NCBI RefSeq assembly: GCF_002288925.2
Contig: NW_022098044.1
Span: 15,982,462-16,046,461, forward strand
Direction of reading: 5' to 3'
Length of the DNA stretch: 64,000 bases
Source: Delphinapterus leucas
Taxonomy: Eukaryota > Chordata > Mammalia > Artiodactyla > Monodontidae
Shown piece after piece: positions 49,451-61,860 of the stretch. Under the pieces are notes generated by a model. That model worked only from the letters and a program-made list of their open reading frames with translations, did no database searches and had not been told where the DNA came from. Numbering within the stretch: position 1 is the stretch's first letter; each line of letters starts with the position of its first letter. Position numbers and translations under genes: made by a program.

Positions 49451-49869
49451 AACCTAAATGCCCATCGACAGATGAATGGATAAAGATGATGTGGTACATA
49501 TATACAATGGAATATTACTCAGCCATAAAAGGAATGAAATTGGGTCATTTGTAGAAACGTGGGTGAATCTAGAGACTGTCATACAGAGTGAAGTAAGTCA
49601 GAAAGAGAAAAACAAATATCACATATTAACCATATATGTGGAACCTAGAAAAATGGCACAGATGAACTGGTTTGCAGGTCAGAAATTGAGACACAGATGT
49701 AGAGAACAAACATATGGACACCAAGGGGGGAAAGCAGCAGCAGGTGGGGGTGGTAGTGTGATGAATTGGGAGTTTGGGATTGACATGTATACACTGATGT
49801 GTATAAAATGGATTACTAATAAAACCTGGTTATAAAAAATATATAAAATAAAATTAAAAAATAACTAGA

Positions 49870-51498
49870 ATTATCTGTTATTAGATATATAATATAAAAA
49901 TGTGTAAATTATAACATCAGTAACCTAAAATGTGAGGGAAAGGAGAAGTAAATGTGTAGAAATGCTATTGAAGTTAATTTATTATCAGTTTCAAATAGGG
50001 TGTTATAATTTTAAGGTATCTGATATAAACCTCATAGTAACCACACGGGAAATACCTATAGTAGTCACAAAAAAGAACATGATAAAAAAAAGTCAAAGCA
50101 TACTGATACCAAAAGATATCAAAAAAGGGAGGAGGATAAGAAAGAACAATAGATCTACAAAACAACCAGAAAACAATTAACAAAATGTCAATCATAAGTT
50201 CTTACTTATTAATCATTATTTAAATGTAAATGAATTAAATTCCTAATCAAAAGACACAGAATGGTTGAAAGGTTTAAAAAGAAAACAACAAGATCCAATG
50301 ATATGGTGCCTTTAAGAGACTAACTTTAGCCTTAAAGATACACATAGACTGAGATTAAAGGGATGGAAAAACATATTTCAAGCAAGTGTTAACAAACAAA
50401 CAAACAAAAACAAACCAGGGGTAGCTACTTATATCAGGCAAAATAGACTTTAATGTAAAAAGAGACAAAGAAAGATATTATGTAATGATAATGGGGGTCA
50501 ATCTATCCAGAAGATACAACAATTCTAAATATTTATGCACCGAACATTGGTGCACCTAAGCAGATAAAGAAAAAAACTAACATAGCTGAAAGGAGAAATA
50601 AAGAGCATTATATTATTACATGGAGTCTTTAATACCCCACTCTCAACAATGGATAAATTGTCCAGAGACTCAATAAGGGGACATTATACTTGAATAACAC
50701 TATAGACCAAATGGACTAACAAACATATACAGAACATTATATCCAACAGCAGCAAAATAAACATTCCTCTCAAACTCACATGGAGTATTTTCTAGGATAG
50801 AACATATATTATGCCACAAAACAAATGTTAGCAAATTCAAGAAGGTTGAAATCATACCAAGTATCTCCTCTGACAAAAATAGTATGAAACTAGAAATCAG
50901 TAACAAAAGGAAGACTCAAAAACTCATGAATACATGGAAATTAAACAACACTCTCCTAAACCAGTAATAACTTAAAGAATAGATTGAAGAGGTAAGAAAA
51001 AAGTATCTTGTGACAAACAAAAATGAAAATATATACCAAAACTTATGAGATGAAGCAAAAGCAGTTCTAAGAGGGACGTTTATAGCCAAAAGAAAAAAAG
51101 AAGGCCTACATTAAGAACAAGAAAGATCTCAAATAAACAACCTAACTGTTCACCTAAAGGAACTAGAAAAAGAACAACAAACAGCCCAAAGTTAGCAGAA
51201 GGAAGGAAATAATAAAGATTAGAGCAGAAACAAATGAATAGAGAACAGGAAAACAACAGAAAAGATTAACAAGAGTTTTGTTCTTTGAAAAGATAAAGTT
51301 GACAAACCCTTTGCTAGACTAACCAAGGGAAAAAAGAGAACCCAAATCAACAGGATAATAAATGAAAGAGTAAATATTACAATGGGTACCACAGAAAAAG
51401 AAAGGATGTTAGAGGCTACTATGATCAAAAATATACCATCAAACTTCTAGGACAATCTACAAGAAATGGAAAATTTCTTTGATACATAAAAACTACTG
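49870..51498 (+). mobile_element. L1-G piece 3: spacer and ORF2 endonuclease to early RT
   Basis: The spacer runs to about 50185, then ORF2 begins ('aaatgtaaatgaattaaattcc'). Endonuclease-region blocks such as 'aaatatttatgcaccgaacattgg' and 'ttctaggatagaacatatatta' in part are recognisable. The sequence is heavily mutated with no frame above about 70 codons. It breaks near 51498 where L1-F inserts. Confidence 0.87.
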
Positions 51499-52139
51499 AA
51501 GAGAGTTCCCAAGATGGTGGAGTAATAAGACCACGACTCTTTCAGTCATGCCAAAATTACAACTATTTACAGAGAAACTGTTGATGAGAAAGACCAGGAT
51601 CTACAATAAAAGACCTTCTACAACCAAAGATATAAAGAAGGAACCACAAGTAGATGAGTAGGAGGGATGGACTCATGGTACAGTCAAGACCTACACCCCC
51701 AGGTAGGCAATCTACAAATAGTAGAATAATCACAATTGCAGAGGTTCTCCCCAAGAAACAAGGGGTCTGAGTCCCATATTGGACTCCCCAGCATGGGGGT
51801 CCTGCACTGGGAAGATAAGCCCACAGAACATTTGGCTTTGAAGGTCAGCAGGGGTTCTTTTGTGGAGACCCAGAGGACTGTGGGAAATAGGGACTCCACT
51901 CTTTAAGGGTGCACACAAAATCTCACATGCTCTGAGACCCAGAGCAGAAGCAGAAATTTGAAAGGAGCCTGGGTCAGACCCACCTGCTAATCTTGGAGAA
52001 TATGCTGGAGAGGCAGGAGGCAACTGGAGCTCACCCTTGGGACACAGGTATGGACGACAGCCTTTTTGGGAGCTTTTGCTACCACGTGGACACTGGTGCC
52101 ACTAAGCACCACTTTGGAGTCTTCCCTCTAGTTTGTTAA

Positions 52140-53200
52140 CCTTAGGACCCAGCCCCACCTCCACCCACCAGACTGTATGCAGCACTGCTGGGATGCCTCA
52201 GGCCAACCAATTTGCCAGATGGAGACACAGATCTACCCACCAACAGTCCGGCGGCCGTAAAACCCCTTGAGCTCACAAGCACCCCTGGACATAGCCTTGT
52301 CCACCAGAGGGCCCAGGAACTGGCCCCACACATCAGGGTATAGGCACTAGAACTGGGACACCCAGGGACTTACAGCCAGAGATCCAGGGACACAACTCTG
52401 CCCACCAGTGGGTAGACACCAGCCCCAGAACCACCTAGACCCAGTCCCACCCACCAGTGTGTGGACACCAGCTCCAGGACAACTGCAGCTCTGCAGCCTG
52501 ACCTGTCAGACCCAGTACACCCACCAGCAGAACATCAGCTGTGAGACGCCTTGGGTCCCTCAGCCAGCTGCTCTTGGATCCAGCCCCACTCACTAATGGG
52601 TCAAAACAAGCTTTGGGAACCACCCCCCCTTCTCTGAGATACCAGAGCCAGCTGTGTCAGGAATCAGCCCCATTCACCAGCAGTCCAACACCAGCTCTGG
52701 GACCCCTGAGCCCATAGACCCCAGGACATGGCGCTGCCTGTCGGTGGACCAGCAGTAGCCCCAGGACATGACTTTACCTGCCAGCAGGTGTGCACTGGCC
52801 CCAGGAACACAGTGTCCCTTCAGCCTGCCTGGTCAAGACCCAGCCAACACATAAGCAGGTCAGCACCAGCCCTGGGATTCCCTGGGTTCCAGCCCCACAC
52901 AACAGTGGCCTGACACCAGCTTCAGGATCTCAAAGCCCTACAGTCAGAGTCTCTGAGACACAGCACCACCCACCAGTGAGACAGAATTAGCACTGGGACC
53001 CCCTAGGTCCCAACCCCACCCACCAGAAGGCCGAAACCCACTCTGAGATACCCTGGACACCTCAGAAAGTTGCCCTGGGATACAGCCCCACTCACCAGTG
53101 GGCTGATACAAGCTATGGGATAACTCAAAAACCATAGCCAGCCACGTCATGAACTGGCCCCACCTACCAGCAGGCTAACACTAGATCTAGGAACCATGGC
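52140..53200 (+). repeat. tandem array of about 55-75-bp units in the L1-F 5'UTR
   Basis: The core cccacccaccagtgg...gacaccagctccagg recurs about 15 times. Examples lie near 52396, 52446, 52515, 52580, 52668, 52772, 52840, 52893, 52960, 53016, 53085 and 53158. Units are diverged but keep phase fairly well. The region is GC-rich, in contrast with the AT-rich surroundings. Confidence 0.85.
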
Positions 53201-53590
53201 CCTGTAACCACCCACCCCAGAACCTGCCTTTGCCCTCCAGTCAGCCAGCCACGGGACCTACTGGTGTTCTGCAGCCAGTCAAGCTATGACCCAGCTCCAC
53301 AAACAAGTGGCTGGCACTCTTGCACAAGGCAGTGCTTGGCAACCAACTAGACTGAGGGGCAGTTACACCTACCAGTCCACACACAGTAGTCAGCCCACCA
53401 CAACAGAAGGGTCTGTGCAGTCAACATAGGGGTTACCCATAGAACATATAGCTCTGGTGACTAGAAAGGTGTGTGCTACTGGGATGCATAGGATGTCTCC
53501 TACAAAAGGACAAGTTCAGGAATACAACAAACATACCAGATACATAGAAATAAAGCCAGAAAATTAGGTAAAAAGAGGTGACAGAGGAAC

Positions 53591-54748
53591 ATGTTTCAAA
53601 AGAAGGAACAAGATAAAGAAGAAACAGAAAAACTAAGTGAAGTGGAGATAGGCAATCAACCAGATAAAGTTTTCAAGGAAATGATCATAAAGGTGATCAA
53701 AGAACTCAGGAGAAGAATGGAAGAACAGACTGAAAAGTTAGAAGTTTTTAACAAAGAGCTATAAAATATGAGGAAGAACTAAAAAGAGATGAAAAATACA
53801 ATAACTGAAATGAAAGATAAACTAGAAGTAATCAACAGCAGATTAAATAATACAGAGAAACAGATCAGAAAGCTGGAAGACAGAGTACTGGAAATCATTG
53901 AAGTTGAACAGAAAAAAAAGAAAGAAAAGAAAAAAGCATAAAAAGAAATGAGGACACTTTAAGAGACGTCTGAGAAAATATCAAGCATAATAACACCTAG
54001 AAGGAGAAGAGAAAGAAAGGGGCAGGGAACAGATTTGAATATGGTAACTGAAAATTTCTTAACCTGGGAAAGGAAACAGACATCCAAGTTTGGGAAGCAC
54101 AGAGAGCCTCAAACAGAATCAACCCAAAGAGGATTGCACCAACACACATTATAATTAAAATGGAAAAATTTTAAAGATAAAGAGAAAACATTAAAAGCAG
54201 CAAGGAAAAAAAAAAGTAACATGTTACACACAAGGGAATTCCCATAAGGCTATCAGCTGACCTTTCTTTTTTTAAAGAATTGAAAAAAATTTGTTTAATG
54301 TTTATTTATTTATTTATTTGGCTGTGCCAGGTCCTAGTTTTGGCAAGTGGGATCCTCATTGTCACGTGAGGGATCCTCATTGCCACATGTGGGATCTTTA
54401 GTTGTGGCATGCGGGAACTTTAGCTATGGCATGCAAACTCTTAGTTGCAACGTGTGGGATCCAGTTCCCTGACCAGGGATGAAACCCAGGCCCCCTGCAT
54501 TGGGAGTGCTGAGCTCTAGCCACTGGACCACCAGGAAAGTCCCTGTTAGCTTCACTTTCAGCAGAAACTCCACAGGCCAGAAGAGAGTGGCATGATATAT
54601 TTAAAATGATGAAAGGGGAAAACCTACAATCAAGAATACTCTACAAAGCAAGGCTCTCATTCATATCTGATGGAGATCTCAATAGATTTACAAATAAGAA
54701 AAAGCTAAAAGAGATCAGCACCACCAAACCAGCTTTACAAGAAATGTA
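53591..54748 (+). pseudogene. L1-F ORF1, broken and SINE-interrupted
   Basis: The start atgtttcaaaagaag at 53591 opens a frame that soon meets stops. The coiled-coil region and the 'ccataaggctatcagctgacctttc' block of the C-terminal domain are visible. A CHR-1-like SINE splits it at 54267-54547. It ends at a deletion joining it to ORF2. Confidence 0.82.
54267..54547 (-). mobile_element. CHR-1-like tRNA-Glu-derived SINE, inverted
   Basis: The + strand shows a T-rich tail complement with ttta repeats, then 'ggctgtgccagg', repeated 'catgtgggatct' units, 'tccctgaccagggatgaaaccc' in part and 'accaccaggaaagtcc'. This is the complement of a SINE starting gggacttccctggtgg. The degenerate TSD is agctgacctttc at 54255-54266 and agcttcactttc at 54548-54559. 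It is a family shared more broadly among cetartiodactyls than CHR-2. Confidence 0.9.
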
Positions 54749-57060
54749 AACGTATAGTCTCCCAAGACTGAACCAGGAATATATAGAAAATATACTAATT
54801 ACCAGTAATGAAATTCAATCAGTAATTTAAAAAATTCCAAACAAATGAAAGTACAGAACCAGATGGACTCACAGGTGAATTCTACCAAATATTTAAAGAA
54901 GGGTTAACAACTATCCTCAAACAATTCCAAAAAAATTTCAGAGAAAAGAACACTTCTGAATTCATTCTACAAAGCCAGCATCACCCTGATACCAAAACCA
55001 CATAAAGATATCACACAAAAAAAATTACAGGCCAATATCACTGATGATCATAGATGCAAAAATCCTCAACAAACCATTAGCAAACTGAATTCAGCAATAC
55101 ATTAAAAGGATCATACACTATAGTCAAGTGGGATTTATCCCAGGGATGCCAGGATGTTTCAATGCTGTTAATTGACCATTGTGATATACTGCATTAACAA
55201 ATTGAAGAATAAAACCATATGATCATCCCAATAGATGCAGAAAAAGCTTTTGACAGAACTCAACACAAATTTCTGATAAAAACTCTCTACAAAAGGGGTA
55301 AGGAGGGGACATACCTCAATGTAATAAATGCCATATATGACAAACTCACAACTAACATCATACTCAATGGTGAAAAGCTGGAAGCATTTCCTCTAAGATC
55401 AGGAGCACTACAAGGATGTCCACTCTCACCACTTTTATTCAACATAGTATTGGAAGTCTTAGCCACAGCAGACAAGCAAAAGAAAAGGAATCCAAACTAG
55501 AAAGGAAGAATTAAAATGTCACTGTTTGCAGATAACATGATACTATACAGAGAAAATCCTAAAGATGTCACCAAAAACCTACCAGAGCTCATCAATGAAT
55601 TTAGTAAAGTTTCAGGATAGAAAATTAATATACAAAACTCTGTTGCATTTCTATACACTAACAATGAACTGTTGCAAAGAGAAATTAAGGAAACAATTCC
55701 ATTTACAATCACATCAAAAAGAATAAAACACCTAGGAATAAATCTAACTAAGGAAGTAAAAGACCTGTACTTGGGACAGGATACTGATGAAACAAATTGA
55801 AGATGACACAAACAAATGGAAAGATATATTGTGCTCGTGGATTGGGAGAATTAATGTTGTTAAAATGACCATACTACCCAAGCAATCTACAGATGTCATG
55901 TAATCCCTAACAAAATACCAATGACATTTTCCACAAAACTAGAACAAGTAATTTAATAATTTGTATTGAAATACAAATAACTCAGAGTAGCCAAAACAAT
56001 CTTGAGAAAGAAAAACAGAGCCGACTTCAGATTACACTACAAAGCTACAGTCATCAAAACGGTATGGTACCGGCACAAAAACAGACACATAGATCAATGG
56101 ACCAGAATACAGAGCTCAGAAATAAACTCATGCACTTATGGGTCAATTAATCTATGACAAAGGAGGCAAAAATATACAATGGGGGAAAAGAGAGTCTCTT
56201 CAACAAATGGTGCTAGGAAAACTGGACAGATCCATGTGAAAGAATGAAATTAGAACATTTTATCACACCATATACAAAAAATAAATTAAAATGGATTAAA
56301 GACCTAAATGTAAGACTGGAAGCCATATAAGACTTCTTAAAGAAAACTTAGGCAGAACACTCTTTGACATAAATCGTAGTAATAATTTTTGAGTCTCTCT
56401 CCCAAGGCAAATGAAACAAAAGCAAAAATAAACAAATGGGACCTAATTAAACTTAAAAGCTTTTGCCCAGCAAAGGAAACCTGTGTCAAAATGAAAAGAC
56501 AACCTACTGAATAGGAGAAAATATTTGCAAATGATATGACTGATAAGGGCTTAAAATCCAAAATACATAAACATCTCATACAACTCAATATGAAAAAACA
56601 AAAAAAATCCAAACAATCCAGTTTTCAAACGAGAAAAAGTTCTGAATAGACATTTTTCTGAAGAAGACATACAGATGGTTAACAGGCACATGAAAAGATA
56701 CTTAACATTGCTATTCATCAGAGAAATGTAAATCAAATCCATAACGTGAGGAATATCTCCTCACACCCGTCAGAATGGCTATCATCAAAAAGACCACAAA
56801 TAATAAATGTTGGAGAGGATACAGAGAAAAGGGTGCTCTTGTACACTGTCAGCAAGAATGTAACTTTGTGTAACCACCATGGAAAAAAGTAGGGAGGTTC
56901 CTCAAAAAACTAAAAATAGAGTTACCATATGACCAAGCCATTTCACTCCTGTCTATGTATCCAAAGAAAATGAAACACTAATTCAAAATGAAACATGTAC
57001 TCCAGTGTTCTGAGCATTATTTACAGTTGTCAAAATATGGAAGCCATCTAAGTGTCCATC
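54749..57060 (+). pseudogene. L1-F ORF2 remnant, RT and C-terminus only
   Basis: It begins at the 'cccaagactgaaccagg' block, which in L1-A lies about 1.3 kb into ORF2, so the endonuclease is absent. The open segment 55219-55500 (93 aa) keeps RT blocks ([16 protein letters not shown]). The RT box reads FADN at 55525-55536. Later fragments are frameshifted. Confidence 0.87.
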
Positions 57061-57086
57061 TGAAGATGAATGGATATAAAAGAAGT

Positions 57087-57121
57087 GATATATATATAGA
57101 TACACACACACACACACACAT
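57087..57121. repeat. TA/CA simple repeat near the L1-F ORF2/3'UTR boundary
   Basis: A (ta)n run followed by about ten ca units. It is a probable microsatellite grown from L1 sequence. Confidence 0.9.
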
Positions 57122-57594
57122 ATACATACAGTGGAATACTACTCAGCCATAAAAAAGAATGAAATTCTGCCACTTGCAACACCATGGATGGACCTGGAGG
57201 GTATTATGCTTAGTGAAATAAGTCAGACAGTGGAGAAAGACAAATACTGTATGTTAGCACTTATATGTGGAACCTAAAAATACAAAACAAGTAAATGAAT
57301 ATAACAAAACCAAAACAGACTCACAGATATAGAGAACAAACTCGTGGTTACCAGCTGGGGAGAGGGAAGGGGGTGGGGCAAGATAAGAGTAGCAGATTAA
57401 GAGGTACAAACTACTATGTATAAAATAAATAAGTACAAGGATATATTGTGCAGCACAGGAAATATAGTCAATATTTTATAATAACTTTAAATGGGGTATG
57501 GTCTATAAAATAAATGAATCATTATTCTTTACATCTGAAACTAATATATTTTAAATCAACTATATCTCAATTTTTAAAATTTATGAAAAGAAAG

Positions 57595-57701
57595 ACACAA
57601 CCTACCAAGACTGAATCAGGAAGAAATAGGAAATCTGAAGCCACCAATTACTAGCAAGGAAATTGAATCAGTAATCAAAAATCTAACAAGGAAAAGCTCC
57701 A
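57595..57701 (+). mobile_element. L1-G piece 4: short RT-region remnant
   Basis: 'ctaccaagactgaatcagg' continues the RT region interrupted at 51498. It stops abruptly near 57701 ('aggaaaagctccac'). The rest of ORF2 and the 3' end of L1-G are missing, so L1-G is 3'-truncated by a rearrangement. Confidence 0.82.
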
Positions 57702-57735
57702 CTTAGCCTAGCTTAGCCTCGCCCTAGCTCCCAAA

Positions 57736-60540
57736 GATTTTCTTCTGTTTTTTCCTGAAAGTTTTATAGATTTTTTTTTTATTTTACAGTTAAGTGCATG
57801 ATTCATTTTGAGTTAAGTCAAGGTTTGTGTGTGCGTGTGTGTTTTGTTTGTTTGTTTGTTTGTTTGTTTGGGATAGGGATTCCAATTGCTCCAGCATCAT
57901 TAATAGGAAAGGCAACTCTTCCTATATGTAACTGCTTCACAATTTTGTCAAAAATCAGTTGGGTCTGTGTATGGGTTTATTACTGGGTTCTCTATTCTGT
58001 TCCATTGATCTATTTGTCTATCCATCTGCTAAATATCACACAGTTGATTATTGTAGCTATATAATAACTCTTGAAATCATGTAGACTGATTTCAAATTTT
58101 TCAAAATTATTTTTGATTATTCTAGTTTCTTTAAGTTTTTGTATATATTTTGGATTAAAATAGTCTATAATGACAAAAAATCTTGCTGAGATTTGATAGG
58201 CATAGCTTTAAATCTGTATATCTATTTGGGGAGAATTGACACCCTTACTATGCCATCCACAAACACAGTATATTTCTCCATTTATTTATTTTTTTTATTT
58301 CTTTCATCAAAATTTTGTAGTTTTTAGCATATAAGTTCTGCACATATTTTTAAAATTTTCACTTAAGTATTCCTTTTTGTTATTGTAAATGGTACTACAT
58401 TTTAAATTTTGGTATTTATGTATTCATCAATAGTATATAGAAATACAATTGATATACAGTACCATAACCTGCAAACTTCCTGATATAATTATTATTTCTA
58501 GAAGTTTTTTATAGATTCCTTGGGATTTTCTATATAGATAATCATGTCTTCTGCAAATAGAGAAAAATTTTCTTCTTTCTTTTTGAGCAGCATGCTGTTT
58601 ATTTCTCTTTCCTGCCTTATTGTGCTGGGTGTAACTTCTATCACTATGTTGAAAAGAGTGGTGAGACAGGAACAAAAGAAGACATCTTGCCTTGTTTCTG
58701 ACTTAAAATAATTCATTTAGTCTTTCACCATTAACATATAATGTTAGCTATAGGCTTTTTGTAGATGTTCTTTATCAAGTTGAGTAAGTTCCACTTCTAT
58801 TTCTAGTTTTCTCAGAGTTTTTATTATGATTGATGTTATGATAAGGTTTTCTTCATTAGCCTGTTAATATGGTGTATGTCATTGACTGACTTTTGACTAT
58901 GAACAAGCTTCCATCCCTGGAATAAACCCTCCTTGGTTATGGTATACAATTCCTTTTGTATATTGCTGCATTCTATTTGCTAATATTTTTTAAGGATTTT
59001 TGCATCTATTCTTTAGTGATACTGGTTTGTAGTTTTCTTTTTTCTTCTTTTGTACCATCTTTGTCTGGTTTTGGTATCAGGGAATATTAGCTTCATAAAA
59101 TGAATTAGGAAATTTTCCCTTCTCTTCTATTTTGTGGATGAGATTTTGTGGAATTGGTGCTTATTTTAAAAAATTCTCCAGTGAAAGCATCTGGATTTCT
59201 TTGGGGGGAGGTTTCAATCTACAAATTAAACCTCCTTAAAAGTTATAGAGCAATTCAAATGATCTACTTCATACTGACTTATGATAGTATTTCTTTTCAT
59301 CTAAGTTGTTGAATTTACGTGTGTGAAGTGTGGTATTCCCTTATACTTTTTTGATGTCTGTAGGATCTGTAGTAACATCTCTATTTCATCCCTGAGAGTG
59401 ATGATTTGTGCCTTCTCTATATTTTTGTTGTCAGTCTCACTAGAGAATTGTCAAGTTTATTGGTCTTTTCAAAAAACCAGCTCTTTGTTTCATTTATTTT
59501 CTGTATTGTTTTCCTAACTTCATTTTCATTGACTTCCACTCCCCCTTTCATTATTTTCATACCTCCACTTGCTTTGGGTTTATTTTGCTTTTCTTTTTCT
59601 TAGTTCTTAAGGCTAGAGCATAGACTATTTGATTTGAGATTTTTCCTCTTTTCTGATATATAATTTAGTGATATAAATATTCTCAGCAGAGCTTTACTGT
59701 GCCACACAAATTTTGATATGATGTATTTTTTATTTTCTGTTCAATTTATTTTTTAATTTTCCTTAAGATTTCCTCTTTGACTTATGGATTACTTAGAAGT
59801 GCATTGTTTGGTTTCCAAATGCTTAGGATTTTCTCATTACCTTTTTGTTATTGACTTCTAGTTTGATTCTGTTGTGGTCAGAGAACACACTCTATATTAC
59901 TTTAATTATTTAAAAATTTGCTTTGTTTTATGGCCCAGGATATGGTTCATATTCGTATATATCTGGGGACCACATGGACCAAATGTGTATTCTCCTCATG
60001 TTTGATGGAATGTTCTATAAATATTGATTAGCTACTGATGGTTGATGGTACTGTTGAGTTCTTCTATAGCCTTCCTGATTTTTTATCTAGTTATCTATCA
60101 ATTGTTGAGAATGGGGTGTTGAAGTCTCCAACCATAATTGTGGATTTGTCTATTTCTCCTTTCAGTTCTACCAGTCTTTGCTTTACATATTTTGCAGCTC
60201 TGTTTTTTGATGCATACACACTTAGAATTTCTATGCCTTTTTGGTGTATTAATGCTTTTACCATGATATAATATCCCTCTTTGTCTCTGGCAGTTTTCTT
60301 TGCTCTGAAGTCTGCTTTATCTGATATTCATATAGCCACTTCTGCATTCTTTTGATTAATATGTACATGATATATCTTTTTCAATCCTTTTGATTCCAAA
60401 TGCCTAAACTGTCATATTTGAAACTGTAGACAACACATAATCGGGTCGTAACTCTTTATCCACTCTATTAATCTCTGTCTTTTAATTGATGTAGTTAGAT
60501 CATTTACAGTTAATACATTTATTGATATGTAAGGGCTAAA
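57736..60540 (-). pseudogene. L1-H ORF2 (minus strand), broken
   Basis: The fragment 58498-58716 on the minus strand contains FAEDMIIYIENPKES, so the RT box FADD has become FAED at 58546-58557. The C-terminal Cys-rich tail is missing. The endonuclease region lies at about 59860-60500. There are many stops. Confidence 0.85.
57841..57870 (+). repeat. GTTT simple repeat
   Basis: About seven tandem gttt units, inserted or expanded within L1-H sequence. Confidence 0.95.
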
Positions 60541-61860
60541 GTAGGCCATATCACTTTTTGTTTTATGCTTCTTCTCTCTGGCTTTTGTTTCTATTTTTTT
60601 ATCTTACTTTCTTGTGGATTACATGAATATTTTCTAGAATTTTACTTTGAGTCATCTCTACTGGTTTTGAGTATATCTCTTGGTTTAACATTTTTAGTGG
60701 TTGTTCCAGATACTACATTATATGTATGCAAATTATCACAGTCTACTGGTGTCATCATTTTACTATTATACCAATGAAATATAAAAACCAGATGTCCCTT
60801 TACATCCCTTTACCTTCCCACATTTATATTTAACTATTTCCTCTATAGACATTTAGAACCACATCAGACAGTGTTATAATTTTTCCTTCAATTATCAACT
60901 ATAATTTACAAAACTCAAGAGAAGAAGGAAAACCTATTGTAATTAGCCTTAATTTTACCATATTCTTCCCTCCTGATGTTTCAACTTTCCTTATTCTGTT
61001 TTCTTTCTTTTTAGAGAACTTCCTTTATCTATTCTTTTAGGGTATGCCTTCTGGTGACAAATTCTTTTAGTTTCCTTTCATCTGAGAATGTCTTGATAAT
61101 TCTAAAAGTATATTTTCACTATATATAAAATTCTGGGTTGAGAGCTTTTTCTGTTAGTATTTTAAAACCTTTCTGCTACTTCCTTTTAGCTTCCATGGTT
61201 TCTGATGAAAAATCTGTTGCCATAATTGTTTTTCCCCTATAGGGAAGGTGTTGTTTTTCTCTCAAACTGATTTCAAATTTTTTCTTTGTCTTTAGAATTC
61301 TAAAGTTTGAATACAATATGATCAGTGTGTATTTCTTTGAGCTTCTTCTGTTTTGGGTTCTCTCCATTTCTTAAACCCGTAGGCTTATGCCTTTTACCAA
61401 AATTTGGTTAGTTTTCCACCATTATTTCCGTGACTGCTTTTTAAGTCCCACCCTCTTTCTCCCCTCCTTCTAAGATTCTGATGACAAAATATTAGGTCTT
61501 TCATTACAGTCCCACAGGTCCCTAAAGCTCTATTCATTTTCTTTAATCTGTTTTCTCTCTGTTGTTCAGGCTGGGTGAATTATACTGTTCTATCATTTGG
61601 CTCACTTATTCTTCCTTCTGTTCCTTCCATTCTGCTATTGAGCCAATCCATTGAGGTTTTTATATTGGTGGTTGTATTTTTCAGTTTTAAAATTTCAATT
61701 TGATTTTTCCTCTATGTCTTTTATTTCTTTGCTGAGGCTTTTTCCCTTTGTTTCAAGTGTGTCTAATTGCTTGTTAATGCGTTTTTATGATGACTGCTTA
61801 AATTTTTTATCACATGATTCTAATGTTTCTATCATTTTGGTATTGGCATGTATTGATTGA
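60541..61860 (-). pseudogene. L1-H inter-ORF spacer and ORF1 (minus strand), broken
   Basis: The spacer lies at about 60541-61000. ORF1 complement blocks include 'cctttctgctacttccttttagcttccatgg' in part and 'gtttctgatgaaaaatctg'. The open fragment 61176-61367 on the minus strand (63 codons) comes from the C-terminal domain. The coiled-coil part lies at about 61640-61860. Confidence 0.75.

Larger units (their letters stand above)
44610..49859 (+). mobile_element. L1-E: L1 lacking most of its 5'UTR, nested in L1-G, carrying a SINE
   Basis: It begins about 80 bp before ORF1 and runs to a short 3'UTR ending in 'ataaaatggattactaataaaacctgg' and an AT-rich tail. The TSD aataactaga is at 44600-44609 and 49860-49869. 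A CHR-type SINE lies in ORF2 at 47020-47222. Frames are broken. Confidence 0.94.
51499..57594 (+). mobile_element. L1-F: older L1 with array-bearing 5'UTR and internal deletion
   Basis: The 5' end 'ttcccaagatggtggagtaa' is typical of an L1 start. It has a long 5'UTR, then ORF1 (from atg 53591), then a jump to mid-ORF2 near 54748, and ends with a 3'UTR near 57590. The endonuclease is missing. An inverted CHR-1-like SINE sits in ORF1. The TSD is weak (aaaactactgaaga against acaacctaccaaga), consistent with age. Confidence 0.88.

Noticed and set aside
57841..57870. GTTT run considered as an array of spaced repeats (CRISPR-like)
   Set aside because: It is a plain microsatellite with no spacers, in a mammalian genome.
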